From J054 sp051008735 (GTDB lineage: Bacteria > Pseudomonadota > Gammaproteobacteria > Steroidobacterales > GCA-2729495), in NCBI GenBank assembly GCA_051008735.1, contig JBPCXH010000081.1, positions 1 through 8,273 of the forward strand: a stretch of DNA of 8,273 nucleotides, in the 5' to 3' direction. A program made the position numbers and the translations under genes. The notes under the pieces are model-generated. The model did not search any database and was not told the origin of the DNA. It was given only the letters and a program-made list of their open reading frames with translations. This document shows, in pieces, positions 1 through 5,107 of the stretch (its first letter is position 1; every line of letters begins with the position of its first letter).

Positions 1-259
1 ACTCCTGCATAACGAAAGCATCATTGACCGAAATGCAGATCACCTCATCCACGCCCTGCGCCTTGAACAGAGGTGCCAACTCGTCATAGCGCGGGACGTG
101 ACTGGATGAGCAGGTCGGAGTAAAGGCACCAGGCAGGGAAAATACAATCACGGTTCTGCCAGCGAAAATATCATCCGTGGTGAGGTCGACCCAATCGCTG
201 CCTGCTCGGGTCCTGAATGTCACTGCGGGCACCCGCTGCCCTTCACGATTCTCAAACAT
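1..259 (-). CDS. Prx5-type peroxiredoxin (possibly peroxiredoxin-glutaredoxin hybrid), 3' part beyond left edge
   Basis: The first 86 codons of a thiol peroxidase that would reduce hydrogen peroxide and organic peroxides in the cytoplasm. The start ATG at 259-257 is preceded by AGAGGAG about 9 bases upstream. The visible protein begins MFENREGQRVP and carries the Prx5-subfamily motif PGAFTPTCS, with the peroxidatic cysteine at residue 50, followed by the usual SSSHVPRYDEL. It ends at the edge within the conserved CISVNDAFVM segment. In many gammaproteobacteria proteins with this N-terminus continue into a C-terminal glutaredoxin domain that recycles the enzyme with glutathione; whether this one does cannot be seen. 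It lies 48 bases downstream of dps on the same strand with no promoter visible between, so the two are probably cotranscribed under OxyR. Family assignment is firm; the fusion is open. Confidence 0.93.
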   Translation of the reverse strand, partial: MFENREGQRVPAVTFRTRAGSDWVDLTTDDIFAGRTVIVFSLPGAFTPTCSSSHVPRYDELAPLFKAQGVDEVICISVNDAFVMQE

Positions 260-307
260 TTGTAACGACTCCTCTGGCAATCTGTTATTTCAATAAACTT
301 CAGGCGC

Positions 308-778
308 TCAATCTTCCAGAATGCTGCGCAACATCCAGGCGTTCTTTTCATGAATCTGGATGCGCTGGGTCAGCAAATCAGCTGAGGCTTCGTCCCCCGC
401 TTTACCGGCCACAGGAAAAATCGACCGGGCTGTACGAACGACTGTTTCCTGGGCAACAACCAGATTCTTAAGCATGCCGTGAGCATCCGGTGCCACATCA
501 TCCTCAGGTATCCCCGTGAGTTCTGCATAGGCCCGATAACTGGCAGGCGCAGGAAAGCCCACGGCCCGGATACGCTCAGCGATCTGATCAACTGCCAGAG
601 CCAATTCCATGTACTGCGCCTCGAACATCAGGTGCAGGGAACTGAACATCGGTCCTGTCACGTTCCAGTGGTAGTTGTGAGTTTTCAGGTAAAGGGTATA
701 GCTGTCTGCCAACAAGCGGGACAGTCCGTCTGCAATAGCCTCTCTGTCTTGCTCACTAATGCCAATGTCGATACTCAT
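308..778 (-). CDS. dps: Dps family DNA-binding ferritin-like protein
   Basis: A 156-residue mini-ferritin, the normal length for the family. Dps proteins form 12-subunit shells that oxidise ferrous iron with peroxide, store the ferric product and protect DNA. The intersubunit ferroxidase ligands are all present with family spacing: H37 in HNYHWNVTGP, H49 in SSLHLMF, and D64 and E68 in VDQIAERI. These match E. coli H51, H63, D78 and E82. The N-terminus is short and not lysine-rich (MSIDIGISEQD), so DNA binding of the E. coli type is doubtful, and iron and peroxide detoxification is the safer role. The frame is open further upstream to about 1027, but the ATG at 778 has GGAGG 8 bases before it and gives a family-length protein; the longer version would run through the promoter and into oxyR. 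It is followed by the peroxiredoxin gene and diverges from oxyR. Confidence 0.95.
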   Translation of the reverse strand: MSIDIGISEQDREAIADGLSRLLADSYTLYLKTHNYHWNVTGPMFSSLHLMFEAQYMELALAVDQIAERIRAVGFPAPASYRAYAELTGIPEDDVAPDAHGMLKNLVVAQETVVRTARSIFPVAGKAGDEASADLLTQRIQIHEKNAWMLRSILED

Positions 779-786
779 AATCTCTG

Positions 787-791
787 CCTCC
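787..791 (-). promoter_or_regulatory. Ribosome binding site of dps
   Basis: GGAGG on the minus strand, 8 bases before the ATG at 778. It decides the start of dps, because the open frame continues upstream without a stop for another 83 codons. Confidence 0.85.
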
Positions 792-808
792 GTTGCTTTT
801 TTTTGACC

Positions 809-830
809 CGGGCGCTTTTCGCTGCGCCCG
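809..830 (-). other. Stem-loop in the dps leader
   Basis: Perfect 7-bp GC-rich stem (CGGGCGC at 809-815 with GCGCCCG at 824-830) and an 8-base loop. With the predicted -10 box at 837-842, transcription would start near 830, placing this hairpin at the very 5' end of the dps mRNA. It is followed by eight A residues (797-804) before the ribosome site. It is not an intrinsic terminator in either direction, since no T-run follows the stem on either strand. A 5' stem could slow mRNA decay or influence translation; this is inference. Confidence 0.6.
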
Positions 831-836
831 AACATT

Positions 837-865
837 AATATACCCTCATCAAATGTTTGGTAAAA
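837..865 (-). promoter_or_regulatory. Candidate sigma-70 promoter of dps-prx
   Basis: On the minus strand TTTTAC (-35, 860-865) is separated by 17 bases from TATATT (-10, 837-842). The -10 box is good and the -35 poor, as expected of an activator-dependent promoter. The proximal OxyR repeat ends at 865 and so touches the -35 box, the position from which OxyR contacts RNA polymerase in known activated promoters. The predicted leader is about 50 bases. Confidence 0.55.
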
Positions 866-885
866 TCGTATATAACGATTACTGT
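857..885 (+). promoter_or_regulatory. Candidate oxyR promoter
   Basis: TTGGTA (857-862) and TACTGT (880-885) with a 17-base spacer. The -10 box is weak. Both lie within or next to the OxyR repeats, which fits the negative autoregulation common for LysR-type regulators. The -35 box overlaps that of the oppositely directed dps promoter. It is a weak call, based on position as much as on sequence. Confidence 0.35.
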
Positions 886-901
886 ATTCGTTTATTACGA
901 A
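865..901. promoter_or_regulatory. Tandem OxyR operator
   Basis: Two 15-base inverted repeats, ATCGT-N5-ACGAT (865-879) and TTCGT-N5-ACGAA (887-901, extending to ATTCGT/ACGAAT at 886-902). They are separated by exactly 7 bases and so 22 bases centre to centre. This is the geometry of the published E. coli OxyR motif, four ATAG/CTAT-type half-sites in 15-7-15 arrangement; here the half-sites read ATCG/CGAT-like. The location between oxyR and its expected target dps supports the call. The distal repeat reaches to within 1 base of the oxyR ribosome site. Confidence 0.75.
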
Positions 902-902
902 T

Positions 903-906
903 GGAG
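903..906 (+). promoter_or_regulatory. Ribosome binding site of oxyR
   Basis: GGAG 7 bases before the ATG at 914. It selects this start over the in-frame ATG at 857, which lies inside the operator region and would add 19 unrelated residues. Confidence 0.8.
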
Positions 907-913
907 TCAGACC

Positions 914-1843
914 ATGCCCGGCCCCAAGGAGCCCACCCCTGCCCGCCTGCCCTCGGTCCGTCAGCTGCGCTACTTCGTCGCCCTGGCGGAAAGCGGGCAC
1001 TTTGGCCGGGCCGCCGACGCCTGCCACGTGTCGCCCTCGGCCTTCAGCGTGGCTATCAGGGACCTTGAGAACACCCTTGATCTGTCCCTGGTGGACCGCA
1101 GCAACCGCACCGTAACCATTACACCGACGGGCCGCGAGGTGGCAGCTCAGGCCAGGCTCTGTCTGCGCGATATCGGCCAGATTGCCACCCTGGCGGATGC
1201 TCGGCGTGGCCCCATGAAGGGGCCACTGACCCTGGGCATCATTCCAACCATTGCCCCCTTTCTCCTGCCCCGAATCCTGCCGCGCCTTCGGCGGATGTTT
1301 CCTGACCTAAAGCTTTTCATCCGTGAAGAACAGACTGACACCCTGGTGGCCGAACTGGAGAAGGGCGCCCTGGATCTCGCCCTGCTCGCTCGCCCCTATC
1401 CGCTGCCAAAACTTGGCGTCATGCCGCTCTTCAAGGAATCCTTTTTGCTCGCATGCCGGGAGCGTACCGAACTGATTAATCCGGAAAAATTCTCGGTGAA
1501 TCGGGTTAACGCCGGCAGTATCCTGCTGCTGGAAGACGGCCACTGCCTGCGCGATCACGCGATGGCAGCCTGCCGCGTGCGGAGCATGGAGAAAGTGAAT
1601 ACCTTCGCCGCTTCCAGCCTTTTGACGCTGCTGGCCATGGTGGAAGGTGATCTCGGTGTTACCTTCCTCCCGGAAATGGCAGTCGGCTCCGGCCTGCTCA
1701 AGCAGACAAGAATCCGCACCTGGCCGATGAAACAGGGGGGCCAGAGAGAAATTACTCTCACCTGGCGAAAATCCTCGGCACGGCAGAAAGAATTCCGTGC
1801 CCTGGGCCGGCAAATTAAAGAGTTGGCCGGCAACGGTGACTGA
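914..1843 (+). CDS. oxyR: OxyR, LysR-type hydrogen-peroxide sensor and transcription regulator
   Basis: A 309-residue LysR-family regulator, close to the usual 305 of OxyR. The N-terminal winged helix-turn-helix covers roughly residues 12-75 (LPSVRQLRYFVALAESGHFG, then AADACHVSPSAFSVAI), followed by a linker helix and the two-lobed sensor domain from about residue 103 (GPLTLGIIPTIAPFLLP). The diagnostic feature is EDGHCLRDHAMAAC: C211 and C220, nine apart, correspond to E. coli C199 and C208, which form the disulfide that switches OxyR on with peroxide. A generic LysR protein would lack this pair, so the OxyR assignment is strong. It diverges from dps-prx across a shared operator and would activate them. 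Its stop codon is 1 base from the stop of the opposing avtA-like gene. Confidence 0.95.
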   Translation: MPGPKEPTPARLPSVRQLRYFVALAESGHFGRAADACHVSPSAFSVAIRDLENTLDLSLVDRSNRTVTITPTGREVAAQARLCLRDIGQIATLADARRGPMKGPLTLGIIPTIAPFLLPRILPRLRRMFPDLKLFIREEQTDTLVAELEKGALDLALLARPYPLPKLGVMPLFKESFLLACRERTELINPEKFSVNRVNAGSILLLEDGHCLRDHAMAACRVRSMEKVNTFAASSLLTLLAMVEGDLGVTFLPEMAVGSGLLKQTRIRTWPMKQGGQREITLTWRKSSARQKEFRALGRQIKELAGNGD

Positions 1844-1844
1844 C

Positions 1845-3095
1845 TCAAGGCTGCAAGCGTCGCAGCTCCTCGCCAAGAATGGCAATCCCACGGCGAACGG
1901 ATTCGGGATCCTGGGCGTAGCTCAGGCGCAGGCACTCATCCCGATGCGCCCACTCGTCCTGCAGGCCCGGGAAAAAATGATGCCCCGGCAGCACATAGAC
2001 ACCCCGCGCCTTCAGACGCCGGTACAACTCCTCACTTCGGATGGGCAGGTCCGGAAACCACAACCAGAGAAACAGCGCCCCCTCGGGCCGATGAACCAAA
2101 TACTTACAACCCGCCAGGGACTCATGCACCCACGACAGCGCCTGGGTAACCCGCTGGGCATAGAAAGGTCGGATGACATCCCGACTCAGGCTGATAATCT
2201 CGCCTGTCTCGACCAGGTTTTGCACCAAAACGGCAGCGACACTGCTGACAGCCAGGCTAACGACTGCATTCAGACTTGCCAGAGCATCGATGATTTCCGG
2301 TCTGGCGACGACGATGCCGGTCCGGGCAGCCGGCAGACCAATTTTCGACAGACTCATGCACAGAATGACGTTCTCGTCCCAATAGGGCGTCGCCTCGCTA
2401 AACACAATCTGCGGAAAAGGCAGGCCGTAAGCATTGTCCAGGACGAGCGGAATTCCATTCGCGCGCGCCAGGGCGGCGAGACGAGCGACTTCGTCATCAG
2501 TTAATACGTTCCCGGTCGGATTACCGGGTCTGGATACACAAATGGCAGCGATATCATCAGCCAACTCCAGTCCGTCAAAATCGACGTGATACTTGAACTG
2601 ATGCTCCGGCAACTCCTCAATGCTTGGTCGTCGCGCGACGAACAGATCTTCGGTTAAACCCAAATCTGTGTAGCCCGCGTACTCCGGCGTTAAGGGTAAA
2701 AAAATACGCCGGCGCTCGCCACCGCCGAATTCACCGGCCAGCAGGTTAAACAGAAAAAAGAATCCGCTCTGGCTGCCCCCTGTCAGTGCAATGTTCTCCG
2801 GTCCAAGGGGCCAGCCGTACTCACGTTGCAACAACTCGGCAAGGGCCGTCCGAAAACGACGTTCGCCCGCCGGCGCTGAATAGTCACCCAGCATCCGGCG
2901 CAACTCACGCGGTGAATCGGCGACTTCATGCAGCCGCGCCGCCAGAATCTCCATCACCTGCGGAATATGGGCAGGATTACCCCCGCCGAGCATCATCACC
3001 GGGCCGTCACTGGCCATGGCTTCGCCCAGATCATCCATGAGCTCGCGCGCACCGGTATGCCGTGTAAAGCGCTTGCCGAAAGTCGAAAACTCCAT
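1845..3095 (-). CDS. avtA: AvtA-like valine-pyruvate aminotransferase, PLP-dependent, fold type I
   Basis: A 416-residue class I/II aminotransferase very like E. coli AvtA along its length. AvtA interconverts valine and pyruvate with 2-oxoisovalerate and alanine in the cytoplasm. Shared blocks include the opening MEFSTFGKRFTRHTG, LGGGNPAHIP (35-45), NIALTGGSQSGFFFLFNL (101-118), QFKYHVDF (166-173), SRPGNPTGNV (188-197), LDNAYGLPFP (219-228) and MSLSKIGLP (247-255). K251 is the expected Schiff-base lysine, and D220 and Y223 contact PLP. The ATG at 3095 matches the E. coli start; a TTG at 3128 would add 11 residues overlapping the gene upstream. No clear Shine-Dalgarno precedes the ATG, but it sits 4 bases after the upstream stop, so translation is probably coupled. 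No signal peptide is present. The true amino donor may differ from valine given the neighbours. Confidence 0.9.
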   Translation of the reverse strand: MEFSTFGKRFTRHTGARELMDDLGEAMASDGPVMMLGGGNPAHIPQVMEILAARLHEVADSPRELRRMLGDYSAPAGERRFRTALAELLQREYGWPLGPENIALTGGSQSGFFFLFNLLAGEFGGGERRRIFLPLTPEYAGYTDLGLTEDLFVARRPSIEELPEHQFKYHVDFDGLELADDIAAICVSRPGNPTGNVLTDDEVARLAALARANGIPLVLDNAYGLPFPQIVFSEATPYWDENVILCMSLSKIGLPAARTGIVVARPEIIDALASLNAVVSLAVSSVAAVLVQNLVETGEIISLSRDVIRPFYAQRVTQALSWVHESLAGCKYLVHRPEGALFLWLWFPDLPIRSEELYRRLKARGVYVLPGHHFFPGLQDEWAHRDECLRLSYAQDPESVRRGIAILGEELRRLQP

Positions 3096-3099
3096 GAGT

Positions 3100-5013
3100 T
3101 CAGACTTTTCGCGTGCGTTCTGAAGCAATGGAAATATCGGGGTACCAGGTATGCTCAGTCGGCTGTCCTTTGCGGTCCAGCTGCATGATCACTGCATCAA
3201 TCAGGAAGGGACGACCTTCGCGCATCACACCTTTGGCGCGGGCCAGGGCTCGCTTGAGCTCATCTGGCGTCGAAACCGTAGCAGCTTCTATCCCAAAACT
3301 TTTAGCCAGGCCAGCGAAGTCCACGACCGGATCACCCAGGTAACAGGTAATATCTTTCCACAATTCCCGGGTCTCCTTTTTACGCATCAACGGTGAACGA
3401 TCCTGAATTCGATTGCGCTCGTTGTCGTAACTTAGATTATTGAACACCACGGTCAAGGTCGGAATGTCATAGCGCGAAGCAGTCCATAAGGCTTCGACCT
3501 GACCGAACAGCAAGGCGCCGTCACCGACCAGACAGGCAACTTCGCGGTCAGGCTGCGCGACTTTTGCCCCCATGGCTGCACCCAGGCTCCAGCCGAGAGC
3601 GAAGCCCGTGGTTTGTCCTACCAACCATTTGTCAGTCGGACCCAGGTTCATCCACTTAAACGGTGTGCGGTAGTCAAGCTCGGCGACGATGATGGCATCG
3701 TCCTCCAGGCTTTTATCCAACTCATAAGACACCCGCTCCCAGGACATGGGGCTCGCATTCCAGTGCTCCTGCGCAGCGGCCTTAAGTTTCTCTGCGGCCA
3801 GCTGTTGCTGAGCACGCGCCGCCTCAAGGCGAGGTTCAGCAAGCTTGCGCAGACGATCTGCCGTGGCCATGGATTGCACGGCCGCTGTCAGCTCGGTGAT
3901 GGTTTCCTTCATGCCGGCAGCGATGGCGATATCCGTCGGGTAGGTATTGCCGATCGCTTCGTATTCGACCCGCGCATGAATATTCATGGCGCGTTTGGGC
4001 ACTGGCGCGGTAAATAGTCCCGGCTGGGGCGCCGGGGCACCTAAGTTCAGGAACACATCGGTTTTAGCCAGGCCACGCGGCACGCCCAGGCCGTAGAAGC
4101 CCGCAAACAGGGGATGCTGGAACGGGAAGTCGCCGTAGACACTGAAACCCTGTGCCACTGATATGCCAAGTGTCTCGGCAAGGCCCTGCAACTGCGCGTT
4201 CGCGCCGGCACGGGTGACCTCGGCACCCGCACAAATCAGGGGATTGTTCGACTCGAGCAATGCTTGGGCAGCCGCTTCAATCAACTCGGGCTTGGGCCGC
4301 ATTTCCACCGGTACCTGGAAACGTTCCTGAGGATAAATCGTATCCCGCACGCCCGGCGCACCCAGAATATTCAGGGGCACACGCAGGTGCACCGGCCCAC
4401 CCGGGGCTGTACCCGCTACTTTCATCGCGCGGCGGGTCATTTCTCCCACCTGGCGGGTATTGTCCACCTGCCAGGCCCACTTGGTGAACTGATTCATGGG
4501 CTCGATCCAGTCCGCCATCTGCTGGAAAGCATCCCGGCCTGGCAATTCGTTGCTTGGACCATCCGATATCACCGCGATAGCCGAGCGATCTTTCCACGCG
4601 TTATACAAATTGTTCATGGTGCTGGGAATTGCCACACCCGGCACAAAAAGTACGGCTGTCTCGCCGCTGGCCAGTTCATAACCATGGGCCATGCTGGTCG
4701 CCTGGGATTCGGCAATGGACAGGATCAGGCGGGTTTCTGACTGCAAAGCCAGCGCATCGAAGAAAGGCGACATGCCCGTCGCGGTGGTACCGAAAATATT
4801 TCGCACCCCGCCGGCCTGTAAAGTCGCCAACATGACCTCCGAGCCCGTGCCCTCCATGCGCACGCCTTCCCGTGGTGTTTCACCGGCTGCCTGTGCCAGA
4901 GACCCGACCACAGACTGCACGGCGGAGGCACTGAGGCCCAGGCCCGCAAGTCCGGCGCCAAAATCCCGGCGGGAGAGCTTCTGATCTACGAACTGTTTGA
5001 TCAAATCGCGCAT
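3100..5013 (-). CDS. Thiamine-diphosphate-dependent enzyme (acetolactate synthase/benzoylformate decarboxylase superfamily) with Tat signal
   Basis: A 637-residue three-domain ThDP enzyme. The N-terminal domain (about 52-220) carries the glutamate expected to activate ThDP (E102 in SIAESQATSMAHGY) and the NLYNAWKDRS block. A central domain follows (about 230-390). The C-terminal domain has the cofactor motif GDGALLFGQVEALW at 497-510, ending in FNN at 524-526. Residues 1-43 look like a twin-arginine signal: LSRRDFGAG (R15, R16), a hydrophobic stretch to about V36, and a possible AQA cleavage site at 40-42. Such a protein would fold with ThDP in the cytoplasm and then be exported to the periplasm. 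Sequence blocks resemble benzoylformate decarboxylase more than anabolic acetolactate synthase. However, its active-site His70 aligns near V124 and Ser26 near T79, so that activity should not be assumed. AAGGAG lies 8 bases before the ATG. It starts a unit with the aminotransferase. Substrate unknown. Confidence 0.88.
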   Translation of the reverse strand: MRDLIKQFVDQKLSRRDFGAGLAGLGLSASAVQSVVGSLAQAAGETPREGVRMEGTGSEVMLATLQAGGVRNIFGTTATGMSPFFDALALQSETRLILSIAESQATSMAHGYELASGETAVLFVPGVAIPSTMNNLYNAWKDRSAIAVISDGPSNELPGRDAFQQMADWIEPMNQFTKWAWQVDNTRQVGEMTRRAMKVAGTAPGGPVHLRVPLNILGAPGVRDTIYPQERFQVPVEMRPKPELIEAAAQALLESNNPLICAGAEVTRAGANAQLQGLAETLGISVAQGFSVYGDFPFQHPLFAGFYGLGVPRGLAKTDVFLNLGAPAPQPGLFTAPVPKRAMNIHARVEYEAIGNTYPTDIAIAAGMKETITELTAAVQSMATADRLRKLAEPRLEAARAQQQLAAEKLKAAAQEHWNASPMSWERVSYELDKSLEDDAIIVAELDYRTPFKWMNLGPTDKWLVGQTTGFALGWSLGAAMGAKVAQPDREVACLVGDGALLFGQVEALWTASRYDIPTLTVVFNNLSYDNERNRIQDRSPLMRKKETRELWKDITCYLGDPVVDFAGLAKSFGIEAATVSTPDELKRALARAKGVMREGRPFLIDAVIMQLDRKGQPTEHTWYPDISIASERTRKV

Positions 5014-5036
5014 GCTGCCAACTCCTTAGCCACCTC

Positions 5037-5083
5037 GCGGGGCACGTGTACCTGATGATACGGTGTCCCCCGCGCATGTCTAA
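5037..5083 (-). promoter_or_regulatory. Candidate promoter and inverted-repeat operator for the ThDP enzyme/aminotransferase unit
   Basis: On the minus strand TTAGAC (-35, 5078-5083), a 17-base spacer and TATCAT (-10, 5055-5060) precede a leader of about 35 bases. An imperfect inverted repeat flanks the -10 box: GCGGGGCAC (5037-5045) and GTGTCCCCCGC (5063-5073), identical apart from a 2-base bulge. One arm lies in the spacer and one just after the expected start of transcription, where a bound regulator would block the promoter. The same 94-base region must serve the divergent monooxygenase, for which no convincing promoter was seen. No regulator gene for it lies in the window. Confidence 0.45.
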
Positions 5084-5107
5084 ACCGGGAGCACCCCAGA
5101 CCACCTG

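Noticed and set aside
797..830. GC hairpin next to a T8 run as an intrinsic terminator
   Set aside because: On the plus strand the T-run precedes the stem, and on the minus strand the stem is followed by A residues, so neither direction has terminator order.
857..913. Upstream start for oxyR adding 19 residues
   Set aside because: The added residues lie over the operator repeats and do not resemble an OxyR N-terminus; GGAG is correctly placed for the ATG at 914.
779..1027. Upstream extension of the dps frame by 83 codons
   Set aside because: It runs through the promoter, operator and oxyR start, has no family similarity, and the ATG at 778 has a strong ribosome site and gives the normal Dps length.
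1806..1831. GCCGGC palindromes 20 bases apart at the end of oxyR (also a GGCCGGCAA direct repeat) as a terminator
   Set aside because: Only a 6-bp stem with a 14-base loop and no following T-run; it lies inside the oxyR coding sequence and is explained by codons.
1848..1870. GCTGC/GCAGC stem at the oxyR/avtA junction as a bidirectional terminator
   Set aside because: The stem is 5 bp with a 7-base loop and no T-run on either side; too weak to call, though transcript ends might map here.
1307..1891. Long open frame on the minus strand (194 codons) antisense to oxyR
   Set aside because: No recognisable domain and no ribosome site; it is the mirror of the oxyR coding frame.
1797..2504. Long open frame on the plus strand (235 codons) antisense to the avtA-like gene
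   Set aside because: Its Gln/Arg/Pro-rich translation shows no domain, it has no ribosome site, and the opposing frame is a clear aminotransferase; it is a shadow of a GC-rich gene.
3096..3128. TTG start for the avtA-like gene 11 codons upstream
   Set aside because: It would overlap the end of the ThDP gene and has no ribosome site; the ATG at 3095 aligns with the E. coli AvtA start.
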